Below, in pieces: positions 1 through 8,975 of a DNA stretch of 38,288 bases. Each line of letters starts with the position of its first letter. Within the stretch, counting starts at the first letter, position 1. The notes beneath the pieces were generated by a model. That model worked only from the letters and a program-made list of their open reading frames with translations. It was not told the origin of the DNA and searched no databases. The stretch is from the NCBI GenBank assembly GCA_012034865.1, contig JAAUOM010000032.1, positions 1-38,288 of the forward strand, written 5' to 3'. Position numbers and translations under genes: made by a program. This DNA is from Acaryochloris sp. CRU_2_0 (GTDB lineage: Bacteria; Cyanobacteriota; Cyanobacteriia; Thermosynechococcales; Thermosynechococcaceae).

Positions 1-126
1 TCGCAGTCCTATCAACTTCTTGGTCAATGTCGTCTGTGGCTTGATTGCTTACTCTCACCAGCCCAAAAAGCCAGCTTTGTCTCTCGACGAGTATTTACTA
101 CCTCCTGCTTATCCAGAACTCAGGTT
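1..126 (+). mobile_element. Right end of an IS982-type insertion sequence (left part outside window)
   Basis: This is the end of an insertion sequence that runs off the left edge. The boundary is set by where the minus-strand lipoxygenase reading frame stops making sense, near base 125-130. Read inward on the minus strand from there, the sequence begins ACCTGAGTTCTGG, which I take as the terminal repeat. The plus strand carries the C-terminus of a transposase. The opposite end, the target duplication and the exact terminus are not visible here. Confidence 0.6.
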
Positions 127-148
127 ACATAGAGTCCCAGCAGCATAG
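2..148 (+). CDS. Transposase C-terminal fragment, IS982 family (5' part outside window)
   Basis: An open frame enters from the left edge and runs to a TAG at 146-148. Its peptide contains [17 protein letters not shown] followed by [14 protein letters not shown], which resembles the C-terminal end of cyanobacterial IS982-family DDE transposases. The last seven or so codons probably lie beyond the IS terminus, in the disrupted lipoxygenase gene, so the native stop may differ. The family call rests on this short tail only. Another frame (1-132) is also open, but its peptide is not transposase-like. Confidence 0.55.
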   Translation, partial: RSPINFLVNVVCGLIAYSHQPKKPALSLDEYLLPPAYPELRLHRVPAA

Positions 149-1041
149 TCATCAATAGGTCCACCAGGATTGAGAAAGGAAGTCCGACCTAGATCATTAT
201 CGAAAATCATGAACCGCATGTGGGGTTTAAGCAGCAAGGAAATGGGATGGTGTTCTCCAAGCTGACGAGCTGTCACAACGGCCAATGGTCCCATGGCGGC
301 GTGAGTAAAAGAAAAGTGAGAGCCGAGTTCTTGGTGGTTGCAGTCGGCAACCTGCACACAAAGCTTGGCAAAGAACCAGTCTAGAGGTGTATCTTTTGGC
401 GTATACATATGGATAGTATTGCCGGACTCACTTTTGACCTCGATCGCAACCGGGACTAGATTCTTTTCACCCCCGGCCCAGTAGAAAAGAGATCGCGTTT
501 TGGGCATATATTTACGTCCAGCCTTTGACGTTCCCCCCTGAATGCCGTCTAGAAATGGGTGTTCCAGGAAGTAAAGTTGCCCATCCTTCAGCGCTTGCTC
601 TAAGCTGACATCACCACCAAGTACACCTTGAAACAGAGCATTATCCACCCCAAAGTTTTCGGGTAGAGTCTGGAGTTGATGCGTTGCCATTGCATTACAA
701 CCAGACAACCTCTGTTCTGCAAAGGCAGCATCAGTGCGGTAATGCTTCATTACATTGGGCTTAGGCAGCAACGTGAGTAGCTCATCATATTCTTTTAGGG
801 TATCAAGGGGATCAAGAAAATTCTTGATTTTTGCCACCAAGATATTGGCGGGCAGATTTGCCATGCTGGCCAGTCGCTTAGCTACATAATCCGCCGAAAA
901 CAGTTCTCGCATCGGGACATGTTCCAGAAAAGGCAGCGGCGGTAGTAAATCGCGGTTGAAATTGTAATCTTTACGATTGCGTTCTAGATAGGCTTTGCGA
1001 GCATCAAGATTCCGATCATGTTGCGGTAGATACGGAGTCAT
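109..1041 (-). pseudogene. Lipoxygenase, 3'-truncated by an IS element
   Basis: Lipoxygenases are non-heme iron dioxygenases that convert polyunsaturated fatty acids to hydroperoxides. About 304 residues of the family remain. The iron-site helix is clear: residues 236-250 contain H242 and H247 in the H-x4-H spacing of the first two ligands, followed by HAAMGPL. The stretch RFMIFDNDLGRT and the PGGPID segment around 277-297 also fit. After residue 304 (AAGTL) the sequence switches to IS-derived codons (CNLSSG) and stops. The remaining His and Asn ligands and the C-terminal Ile ligand, all downstream in the family, are therefore absent. No PLAT domain precedes the catalytic part, as in many bacterial enzymes. 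It is last in a five-gene minus-strand run, 67 bases after a di-heme cytochrome gene. As it stands it should be inactive. Confidence 0.85.
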
Positions 1042-1108
1042 CAGCGTACCAAAAGAATTAGGCTAGAGAAACTCAGTCGTCATCACTGCGTTTAAGGAAC
1101 CAACGGTT

Positions 1109-2530
1109 CTATAGCGTTTTCAAATACTCAATCAACGCGATCTTCTCTTGAGAAGCTAAGTCAGTCCCATAGAGATGGCCTTGATTGCTATTACCTGTCT
1201 CGGTGGTGTCGAGCTTGAACCCCCAATACTCAGCCTCTTCACCTTGAGAGACAAAGCCCACCCGATCTGGATCGAAGACATCATAGCCACGGTAAAAGAC
1301 TGGCGTCCGCTGATCTGGAGGGTTTAGCAAATCCTGCAGTGTGGGCACCGACCCATTATGCAAATACGGCGCTCGAAGCCATAGACCATCTAACGCCACC
1401 GAGAGATAACCATTCGTCTTACGCAGGTTATTAAACTTAAAGGGATAGCCCTTGGCAAAATCGTTATAGGCTTCTGCTGCTTCTGCCGTCCACATTTCTA
1501 AGCGATGTCTATCTGTTCCCACCTCTGGTTGCGGAATCACAGTGCCGGTACGCTCACCACCAAAGGCATGGCAGCTGGCACAGTTGTGCTCAAAAATTGT
1601 CTGCCCCTGCGTCGCAAGTGTGCCATCAATGGCAAACGGGTAAGCGGGTGGCTCAGCTCCAGTAATATATTTTTCAACCCGCTGTAGGTCTTCAATGGGA
1701 ATCGTTTGTAGCGTTGCTCCATCCCCTAGTGCCCCGGTATTGACAGTTTCTGTTAGCGATGTTTCCAGACCATCCCAGTGAAGGGCAAATCCTGATCGCA
1801 GTTTTTGATTCCAAAGCGGCATCATGTCAGAGTTGCCAATGGTGTCATCGATAGGCTGATCTAGCATTCGGAACTTGACTGGATTAAAGGGATCAATACG
1901 ACCCGGCCCCCAATTGGGTCGAGATTTGGTCCATTCAAATTCTTGACTTTGCTGAAGGATCAGCTTTTGGGTAATGGGGATTGCAAACCGATAGATCACT
2001 TTGTCGATCAGCGATAAAGGGTGGTTGTATTCAATCTCAGGCAGAATATAACCCGCCGTAAATCGGGCATCCTTGGCGCAGGCTTCTAGAAAGCGGAGAT
2101 ACCCAAGTGAATCAAACTTGCTTGATGGCCCCGTTGGCACAATTACTGGCTTGTCTTGAGGTTGTTTTCGGTAGGTGGCGGTGTGGCAAATGGCGCAGGT
2201 AATGCCCTGGCGTTCCATGCCCAAAACCTTCCGTCTTGAAATGCCTACGGGGGTCTCTTTACCCTCTTCCCAGGTCATGCCTAATGCCGTATAGCCACCC
2301 GGTCGCGGTAGATATTCTGGGAATAGGCGGGGCAACACTTCCCAAATTAATAGGGGTACCCCTTCCTTTTGCTCAGTGCTAATCGAACCGTACTTGAAAT
2401 GGTCTGCCGGAGATTCGTAGTAAGGGGTTTCTTCCCGTAGAACGATCCAGCCTATATAGGCCACCAGTAAAACAAGCACGAGTACAATGGTGGTGACGAT
2501 TTTCCCCACTCTGGTTTTGAAGGCATCCAT
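1109..2530 (-). CDS. Membrane-anchored di-heme c-type cytochrome, CcP/MauG-like (473 aa)
   Basis: A di-heme cytochrome of the cytochrome c peroxidase/MauG superfamily. An uncleaved signal-anchor helix (about residues 10-31, rich in V, L and I) would place the rest outside the cytoplasmic membrane or in the thylakoid lumen. Heme sites are CAICH (C112, C115, H116) and CASCH (C317, C320, H321). The C-terminal domain has the superfamily element LRAPYLHNGSVPTL and ends GHLYGTDL...ALIEYLKTL. It is a paralogue of the 505-aa product at 3072-4589, sharing the LHWDG, CASCHAFG and FRKTNGY blocks. Because it sits between a lipoxygenase and an OYE-type reductase, I infer a role in fatty-acid peroxide chemistry or electron supply rather than H2O2 removal. 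The substrate cannot be read from sequence. Confidence 0.85.
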   Translation of the reverse strand: MDAFKTRVGKIVTTIVLVLVLLVAYIGWIVLREETPYYESPADHFKYGSISTEQKEGVPLLIWEVLPRLFPEYLPRPGGYTALGMTWEEGKETPVGISRRKVLGMERQGITCAICHTATYRKQPQDKPVIVPTGPSSKFDSLGYLRFLEACAKDARFTAGYILPEIEYNHPLSLIDKVIYRFAIPITQKLILQQSQEFEWTKSRPNWGPGRIDPFNPVKFRMLDQPIDDTIGNSDMMPLWNQKLRSGFALHWDGLETSLTETVNTGALGDGATLQTIPIEDLQRVEKYITGAEPPAYPFAIDGTLATQGQTIFEHNCASCHAFGGERTGTVIPQPEVGTDRHRLEMWTAEAAEAYNDFAKGYPFKFNNLRKTNGYLSVALDGLWLRAPYLHNGSVPTLQDLLNPPDQRTPVFYRGYDVFDPDRVGFVSQGEEAEYWGFKLDTTETGNSNQGHLYGTDLASQEKIALIEYLKTL

Positions 2531-2583
2531 CGTTTGCAGTGACTCCCCTTGGCAATTTCAATGGTCTAAATATCTAAACAAGG

Positions 2584-2988
2584 CTATGTAGACTGGGCAG
2601 ATTGGGTCTGCATCGCTCGATAGAGCAAGACTGCTTCCACCGTGCCAAAAAAGGTATCGGTGAGAGCAATGGATAAAAAGCCCAACTGCTGGTTGAACAA
2701 CAACACCGCCAGAATAAAAAACGAGGCTCCACCCCCTCGGGTAACGAAGATGGTCATCCAGGAAATAATCGGATAGCGAAAAGGATCTTGGGCTACCGGA
2801 ACGTAGATAATACTGATTTCAAGCAGCAAGATAGCTGACGATCTCGCCCAAATAATTGGCGCGGGAGTGGTCATGTGTAAAAGATTGAATAAAAACTCTG
2901 GTGCAAAGAGGAGCAGTACCACAAAAATCATATTGACGGCAATCCCGGTATAGACCACACGGGAAAACCAGTGGGCAGACTGATTCAT
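2584..2988 (-). CDS. Small four-helix membrane protein, unknown function
   Basis: I do not recognise this 134-aa protein. It is very hydrophobic, with about four predicted transmembrane helices: one in the first 30 residues (VYTGIAVNMIFVVLLLF), then around IIWARSSAILLLEISIIYV, a third in the ISWMTIFVTRGGGASFFIL area, and a last one near the C-terminus. I use the start at 2988 (MNQSAHWF), not the upstream in-frame ATG at 3063, because an AGGA lies about 11 bases before it and the extra 25 residues are polar and unlikely. It lies 53 bases before one di-heme cytochrome gene and 83 after the other, so it is probably cotranscribed. It could be a membrane partner or quinone-side anchor for them, but this is only contextual. 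Confidence 0.75.
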   Translation of the reverse strand: MNQSAHWFSRVVYTGIAVNMIFVVLLLFAPEFLFNLLHMTTPAPIIWARSSAILLLEISIIYVPVAQDPFRYPIISWMTIFVTRGGGASFFILAVLLFNQQLGFLSIALTDTFFGTVEAVLLYRAMQTQSAQST

Positions 2989-3071
2989 TGATTGTGATTC
3001 CTGATAGTCATTGATCTTGCGGTGGGTCTTGATGGATAAAAACTGGTGCGGTAGAGTTCTCAACCCGATGC

Positions 3072-4589
3072 TTACAGACTTTTTAAGTACTCCACTAAGG
3101 CTGTTTTTTCTGCAGGTTTTAGATCGGTACCGTAGAGGTGTCCCCCATTACCATTACCTGGCTCTGAGGTGTCATATTTAAAGAAGGAGCGGCCCTCTGC
3201 TGCGGCCACATCTGAGACAAAGCCGAGCTTTTCCTGGTCAAAGACATCATTCCCGCGATAGAAGTTACGGGGTCGGTTTTCTGGCTTCTCAAGTAAGTCT
3301 CGAAGGGTAGGAACCGATCCGTTATGTAAATAGGGGGCACGTAGCCATAGACCATCGAGGGGATGGTTAGCATAACCATTGGTCTTTCGGAAATGGGTGA
3401 ATCGCTGATCTTCGCCTTTATAGGTAATGCCGGCAAATAGGGTGTATTGGTTGGACGCAAATTCAGTGGTGTAGGAGTCCAAGCGCCCTGAATCGGTTCC
3501 GATCTCTTCGATGGGGGTTACTTGACCAACCTTTTGTCTGCCAAAAGCATGGCAACTGGCGCAGTTCTGCTCAAAAATCGGTTCGCCCTGGGCGGCTAGC
3601 TCTGTATCAATGATATAGGGATACTTTGGAGCGGGTAAATCTAAGAGCCAGTCTGCTGTGCGGGTGATGGAATCAAGATCAATATTGGTAGGGGACACTA
3701 GAGCTAGGGCTGCGCTTTTATTGCGTTCTGCCACTGAGGCGTTGTTGCCATCCCAGTGAAGATTCATACCTCGACGGGGACCTTGATTCCAAATGCTGGG
3801 GAAGTCACTGGCAGATCCTTGGGTTTCCTTCTTGGGCAGATCCTCGACGATAAAGTTAAAGGCGCGGGATTTGTAGGGGGTAAAGGTATCGACCCGACCG
3901 GGACCATAGAGAGGCTGATCATCAAGGAATTTAAGGCGTTCGGCTTGTACACTGAGCAAGGCACGGGTTTGGGGGATAGCGATATAGCGGTAGAGTAATG
4001 ACTCTAGAGGATTGAGCTTGGCTCCTTGTTGCTTGAGATCTTTTTCGATGTAGGGCATCATTTCCCGAGCGTTGAATCGTGGATCGTTGGCGATGCGGGT
4101 AATGAAAAAGAAATATGCCTCTAAATTCACCACATTTGACGGCATTGTGGGAATGATGTGGGAATGTGCCTTTGCTGATTCTCGGACACTACCCATATGG
4201 CAAAAAGCGCAGTTGTTCGTGACGACATCAAGACCTAGATAGGTGTCATGAGCAAATCCAATAGGCAGGTCATGATCAGGCTCTTGCATAAACCCGATTT
4301 GGGTGACACCCTCACCGGGGACTTTGTAGGTGTCTGTTGGCAGGTATTCGGGAAACATTACCGGCATCACCCGCCAAATCCAGTAGGGAATTCCCATATT
4401 GGAGGCTCCGCCGATGGAGGCATATTTGAAATGCTCATCAATGTTGCTGTACTTGGGGGTGTTCCGGGTCAATAGCGGCCAAGCCAGCACCAGAAGAATC
4501 ACCAGCACGATACCCACCAGAGTGGTTATGAATTTGGGTAACCCATTCCAGATTTGTTGCAGTAGAGAGGGGGAGGTGTGTTCACTCAT
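3072..4589 (-). CDS. Membrane-anchored di-heme c-type cytochrome, CcP/MauG-like (505 aa)
   Basis: A second anchored di-heme protein. A transmembrane anchor at about residues 21-40 is followed by the exported domain. Heme motifs are CAFCH (C127, C130, H131) and CASCH (C343, C346, H347), with the superfamily element LRAPYLHNGSVPTL and a C-terminus GHLYGTDL...ALVEYLKSL. Alignment by eye with the 473-aa neighbour is continuous from EYLP near residue 81 to the end, so the two arose by duplication. It starts 114 bases after the OYE-type reductase gene stop. A HIP1 site lies just upstream of its start. A di-heme fatty-acid oxygenase, a hydroperoxide-processing enzyme or an ordinary peroxidase are all possible; the sequence does not decide. 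Confidence 0.85.
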   Translation of the reverse strand: MSEHTSPSLLQQIWNGLPKFITTLVGIVLVILLVLAWPLLTRNTPKYSNIDEHFKYASIGGASNMGIPYWIWRVMPVMFPEYLPTDTYKVPGEGVTQIGFMQEPDHDLPIGFAHDTYLGLDVVTNNCAFCHMGSVRESAKAHSHIIPTMPSNVVNLEAYFFFITRIANDPRFNAREMMPYIEKDLKQQGAKLNPLESLLYRYIAIPQTRALLSVQAERLKFLDDQPLYGPGRVDTFTPYKSRAFNFIVEDLPKKETQGSASDFPSIWNQGPRRGMNLHWDGNNASVAERNKSAALALVSPTNIDLDSITRTADWLLDLPAPKYPYIIDTELAAQGEPIFEQNCASCHAFGRQKVGQVTPIEEIGTDSGRLDSYTTEFASNQYTLFAGITYKGEDQRFTHFRKTNGYANHPLDGLWLRAPYLHNGSVPTLRDLLEKPENRPRNFYRGNDVFDQEKLGFVSDVAAAEGRSFFKYDTSEPGNGNGGHLYGTDLKPAEKTALVEYLKSL

Positions 4590-4703
4590 AATGGATCTGC
4601 GATCGCAAACAGTATTCAGCTAAAGAGTCAAAGCTGGCTCCAACTGGGCTGTCCCTTTGACGATGGGGAGTGAGTGGGGAGCCTTTAATTGTGTTCGCTG
4701 CCC

Positions 4704-6191
4704 TTATGCGGGTTCTTTGGACAGGCTAGCTGTCGCTACTGGAAAAGGAGGGGGATCAAACACCGACATTACTTCCGCAATCATGGTGTCATAGTCTGGG
4801 AATCTTGCCCACTCGTAACACCCCAAGGGATTTTCAATCGTATTGAGTAAACACTTATTGCAATAAGTACAGGGGCGATCGCTAATGTCTTTACCGGCTG
4901 CAAACTGGTGGGGCAAATCATTGTTGGCCACCAGCATCCGAGCCATACTGACGGCATCGCAAAACTCTGCCTCGATCGCATTACGAATAAATGAAGCCTG
5001 CTGAAACCCACCGGTACAGATCACGGGAACCCTAACGCTTTCTTTGACCGCCTTGGCATTGCGAAGACTGACGCCCTGATGCCAATTCAGTAACTCCTGC
5101 ATCTTTTCTAGGGGAAACTCCTTTAGGAATTTAGGATTGAAGTCCCCCGCAGTGATCGAATCCGCCATCACAGGCAGCTCTTTATGAGCCTTATGTAATT
5201 TATTGGGAATGCGATACCACAGAGCATTGAAAATGGGGAACAGCCACTGACAGCTAAACAGCAAATAGTTGCGTAGGGTCTGGTTGCCACTGGACAGCAT
5301 GGCGTCGTAAGTGTTCTTGGCATCATCGGTGGAGAATTTACCCTTCAGCGGAAAGGTTCCCGGCGGATTCATGGGATGGGGGAAAATACTGCCCACCGAG
5401 ATATGGATGCCATCAATACCGTCTTCTTCCATCCACTTGCAGATTTGGAGCGTGTCCTCAAGGGTGTTGCCCACTTTCTCGGTGGGAATAATGGCATTGT
5501 TGTAGTCCACAGCGCTAATTTTGCACTGAAAGTGAAAGTCGTCCCCCACTTCTTTGCGCACCGCTTTGATCACTTCATGGAGAAAGCGATAACGATTGCG
5601 CAACGACCCACCGTAGCCATCGGTGCGATCGTTAATGCCTGAACTGAGGAACTGCGTAATCAAATACCCATTCGCTCCGTGAAGTTCTACACCATCTAAA
5701 TCGGCAGCTTTTGCTCTTCGCGCTCCTTGGGCAAAGGCATCCACCGTCTCATTGATTTGCGCCTCGGTCATAGCCTGACATTTTAGGCCGTGGAAGGAGT
5801 CAGCCTTATTCGTGGAGCTAAGGCGAATATCACTGTTCTCAACCCCCTGAATATCTTGCTGACGACCAGAATGACTGAGCTGCATGATGAATTTGCAGTC
5901 ATGCTGATGGACTCGATGCCCCACCTCTCGCCAAAAGGGGATGCGATCGTCACTGCTGATGGTGGCATAGTTTGGTACGATGCGCCCCTTAATGGTGATT
6001 GGGACAAAGGACGAAATGATTGCTCCGACCCCACCACGAGCGAACTTCTCTTCCCAGTTCACCCGGGCAGGATTGCCTGACCCATCATAGTTGTCAAATC
6101 GACCGGAGATATTGGAGCGAAAGAAACGGTTTTTAACGGTCAAGTTTCGGAACTTCAAGGGCTGAAACAAAATATCGTTTTCTAAAGCCAT
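4704..6191 (-). CDS. NADH:flavin oxidoreductase, Old Yellow Enzyme family
   Basis: An FMN-dependent TIM-barrel oxidoreductase that reduces activated C=C bonds, of the OYE/12-oxophytodienoate reductase/2,4-dienoyl-CoA reductase superfamily. Visible features are the N-terminal LFQPLKFRNLTVKNRFFRS, QLSHSGRQ (104-111), the substrate-anion pair in HGANGY (H171, N174) with Y176, and NDRTDGYGGSLRNR (187-200), the classic barrel signature. Near the end C441, C444, C447 and C458 form a cysteine cluster like the 4Fe-4S site of the dienoyl-CoA reductase subgroup. The protein stops about 37 residues later, so it lacks that subgroup's second flavin/NAD domain. It is first in the leftward run and would have the divergent gap as its promoter. 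Reduction of an enone fatty-acid product is inferred from context. Confidence 0.9.
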   Translation of the reverse strand: MALENDILFQPLKFRNLTVKNRFFRSNISGRFDNYDGSGNPARVNWEEKFARGGVGAIISSFVPITIKGRIVPNYATISSDDRIPFWREVGHRVHQHDCKFIMQLSHSGRQQDIQGVENSDIRLSSTNKADSFHGLKCQAMTEAQINETVDAFAQGARRAKAADLDGVELHGANGYLITQFLSSGINDRTDGYGGSLRNRYRFLHEVIKAVRKEVGDDFHFQCKISAVDYNNAIIPTEKVGNTLEDTLQICKWMEEDGIDGIHISVGSIFPHPMNPPGTFPLKGKFSTDDAKNTYDAMLSSGNQTLRNYLLFSCQWLFPIFNALWYRIPNKLHKAHKELPVMADSITAGDFNPKFLKEFPLEKMQELLNWHQGVSLRNAKAVKESVRVPVICTGGFQQASFIRNAIEAEFCDAVSMARMLVANNDLPHQFAAGKDISDRPCTYCNKCLLNTIENPLGCYEWARFPDYDTMIAEVMSVFDPPPFPVATASLSKEPA

Positions 6192-6880
6192 CGGTCATCC
6201 ACCTAAATTGTCGAAATTGCTAATGAAATACAGTCTAAATATCCAGAAGCTTTCTCTTCAAAAACAACACCATAGAAAGTCCTAACCTATCTCCTAAAAA
6301 ACAGAGCATAGATAGGCTAAATCTTCGTAGATACAGCTCCCCAAGCTGCCTTTAATTAAAGGGGTAATTTAGAATTATTTAAACATTGTTAATTAATCCA
6401 CTCAGGGTATGAAATAAAGGTTTTTCTAGAGAATATAAAATTAACTAGCAAAGAAGTATAAAACTATAATAATCCGTTGATTGATTACTTTTTTTGCGAC
6501 TTTCATAAAAGTTCATATTCCAATAGCGCAGATCCTAATAGAGTATAGTAAAAGCCTGTCAATCTCCTTCTCACAGAGAATTATCGGATCGCTATTTTGC
6601 TTATAGGAGGAATAAATTCAGGTCAGTTTCTATGAATATATAGAATTCGTTATGCATCAATTTCTTCTTAACTCAATTGTCTGTTGCTACGTAATTCAAA
6701 CATCCTGCACTAAGAATTGCTTATCATTTTTTGGTATAAAATTATAGATTTTTGACTTTGACTTTATTGATTTCAGTTCATGCTTGGCAGCGCCTGCGGA
6801 TTTCTGCTGCAAAGGGGGTTGATCTGCAGCAGCGTTGAACCACCAAAGATATACCTTCGATCTTCTAGGAGGAGAACTTT
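6192..6880. promoter_or_regulatory. Divergent intergenic region of the lipid-oxidation locus
   Basis: This 689-base, AT-rich gap separates the leftward OYE-led run from the rightward di-heme protein and patatin genes. I see no credible gene in it. A perfect TATAAT lies at 6465-6470, without a good -35 box. A TTTGACTTTGACTTTATTGA stretch around 6750 could include a -35 element for the rightward gene. An AGGAGGA near 6606 is followed by only a three-codon frame. The promoter assignment is inferred from the divergent layout; no operator is identified. Confidence 0.45.
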
Positions 6881-8962
6881 ATGAAAAAGCTGCGATTGGG
6901 CTTGATGAGTGGACTACTTGCGATCGCATTTTTTGTGAGTGGAATGTCCCCGCTGGCATTGGCAGTAGAGTATAGTGAAACGCTACCCTCTGCCCCAGGC
7001 TATAACTACGAAAACGATGGCGACTATTTGGGGTATTTGCCCAACGATTATTATGCCAAACAAGGCAAACTCACCGATAAAGAAAAAGCAGGTCTGCAAA
7101 CTTGGTATTTCTGGACCGGTGGCAACGATAAGTTCTTTCGAGACCTCTCCACCGGTAAGATCCTGTCAGATTCCAAGGGTTATGCTGGCACCTTTGACTT
7201 TTTAAAGCTCGTGGATGCTCGCCCTCCCAATGATCCTGTGGCTCAAGCAGACAAAACTTTCACCCCCTTACAACGGGAGGATCGCTTCAAAACCATCGGT
7301 GTCATCAATGATCCAGGCTGTAAAGCCGCCACTGAAACCGATGAATATGGCCTGTGGTTGGATAACTGCAACCAAGATCCCCATTCCACAGGGATTATGG
7401 GAGCCAGAAAATTCAAGAACCCCAATTTTGATCCACTCAAATGGAATGTCGAAGAGTATTACAAGGAGGGGGCGCAGGTCGAACCACCCTATCGCATCGG
7501 TCTATCCTGCGGTATCTGCCATATTTCCTTTAATCCCCTCGATCCGCCCCAAGATCCAGAGCATCCGTCATGGCAAAATCTCTCTGGGGCGATTGGCAAT
7601 CAATATATTCGCGAGGGAGGATTATTTGGTCGCAATCTACCCAAGGATGACTTTATTAAAGAACTGGTTGAACTCCAGCCCCCTGGTACCTCGGATACTT
7701 CTCGGAACGCGACCGATCACATTGATAATCCCAATGCGATTAACTCCATCTTCAACCTTGGAGATCGGCCTACCTTCACTGAAGTGATGAATGATGGTTC
7801 AGAGAAAGAGGTCTATCACATCCTCAAGGATGGAGCTGACTCTGTGGGGCTTGGTGAAGCGGCTGAACGGGTCTACGTCAACATTGGTGTCTGCTCAGAC
7901 GAATGGCTTAAACACCATGAGATTATCGCCGGAATTGATCCACAAACCCCCTTCTCTCGAGAAAAAGCACTCCAGCCTGGAACCTGTGACCATGACTTCT
8001 ATATCAAAACAGCGTCACGGATGGATAATGCCGCTGAGTTTTTGAAAACGATCAAACCCTACCATTTAGCAGATGCACCCAATGGACAGGCCTACCTCAC
8101 CAAAGACGAAGCAGTGCTGAGTAAAGGCAAGAAACTCTTTGCCCATAACTGTGCCCAATGCCACTCCAGCAAACAGCCTCCAAGAGATCTATCCGTCGAA
8201 GATTATCAGGCATGGTACGAAGAGTCAGTATTAGCCGCTGATTTCCTTGATCACAACTTCCTCTCTACGGATGAACGCTATTCCATCACTGAAATCGGAA
8301 CCAACGCATCACGCGCATTAGGAACCAATGCATCTGGTGGTCACATCTGGAATGACTATTCATCCAAAACCTTTAAGGAGTTGCCATCCCCCAATGCACT
8401 GGAATTAGAGAATCCCTTGAAGACCGATCAAACACTTAAATTCAGGCCGAAGACGAGTGGCTATTATCGGGTTCCCTCGCTGATCAGTGTCTGGTCCAGC
8501 GCTCCCCTACTGCTCAATAACAGTGTGGGCAAATTCACGGGCGATCCCTCTGTGGCAGGGCGGATGGAGGCATTTAACGATGCCATCGAAAAGCTTCTGT
8601 GGCCGGAAAAACGAGATCATGTGATCAAGCGTACCCGTCAAGATACCCAGCTTGATCTCAAGAGTATTGGTTTAGGGGCAGGTAAAGTTACGGTTCCCCA
8701 AGGGACACCTGCCAAGTTAGTGGCTAACCTAGATCCTAATAACGTTCCTTTGGCCTTTATCGCTGTGCCACTGCTGCAACAGCCTTTAGTGAGTCGCTTA
8801 GTCGCAGCGGGCGTCAATATTTTGCCCAAGGGCTGGGTGGCACCGCTCTTGCTCAAGCAAAATACGGCTCCTGACTTCGTCGAAGATCGTGGCCATGTGT
8901 TCGGCACAGATCTACCCGATGAAGACAAGCAAGCTTTGATTGAATTTATCAAGACGTTCTAG
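6881..8962 (+). CDS. Secreted di-heme c-type protein, RoxA/fatty-acid-dioxygenase-like (693 aa)
   Basis: An exported di-heme protein. The signal peptide is plain: MKKLRLGL, a hydrophobic core, then LALA before VEYSE, with likely cleavage near residue 28. Heme sites are CGICH (C210, C213, H214) and CAQCH (C424, C427, H428). The C-terminus reads GHVFGTDLPDEDKQALIEFI, matching the endings of the two anchored paralogues. At about 690 residues it is far longer than peroxidase-type members (about 330). It is close to the size of the di-heme oxygenases of rubber (RoxA type) and of oleate (Pseudomonas 10S-dioxygenase/diol synthase type). That subfamily call is from size, motif layout and neighbours, not from a search. 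The start is firm: AGGAGGAG lies seven bases before the ATG. The patatin gene begins 13 bases after the stop. Confidence 0.8.
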   Translation: MKKLRLGLMSGLLAIAFFVSGMSPLALAVEYSETLPSAPGYNYENDGDYLGYLPNDYYAKQGKLTDKEKAGLQTWYFWTGGNDKFFRDLSTGKILSDSKGYAGTFDFLKLVDARPPNDPVAQADKTFTPLQREDRFKTIGVINDPGCKAATETDEYGLWLDNCNQDPHSTGIMGARKFKNPNFDPLKWNVEEYYKEGAQVEPPYRIGLSCGICHISFNPLDPPQDPEHPSWQNLSGAIGNQYIREGGLFGRNLPKDDFIKELVELQPPGTSDTSRNATDHIDNPNAINSIFNLGDRPTFTEVMNDGSEKEVYHILKDGADSVGLGEAAERVYVNIGVCSDEWLKHHEIIAGIDPQTPFSREKALQPGTCDHDFYIKTASRMDNAAEFLKTIKPYHLADAPNGQAYLTKDEAVLSKGKKLFAHNCAQCHSSKQPPRDLSVEDYQAWYEESVLAADFLDHNFLSTDERYSITEIGTNASRALGTNASGGHIWNDYSSKTFKELPSPNALELENPLKTDQTLKFRPKTSGYYRVPSLISVWSSAPLLLNNSVGKFTGDPSVAGRMEAFNDAIEKLLWPEKRDHVIKRTRQDTQLDLKSIGLGAGKVTVPQGTPAKLVANLDPNNVPLAFIAVPLLQQPLVSRLVAAGVNILPKGWVAPLLLKQNTAPDFVEDRGHVFGTDLPDEDKQALIEFIKTF

Positions 8963-8975
8963 GCCAAGATATATT

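Noticed and set aside
5376..6080. Plus-strand open frames opposite the OYE-type reductase
   Set aside because: They mirror a strongly conserved barrel enzyme and lack Shine-Dalgarno sites or family features.
7215..7787. 190-codon frame inside the 693-aa di-heme gene
   Set aside because: It overlaps the heme-binding gene entirely in another frame, and the peptide is low in structure-like patterns.
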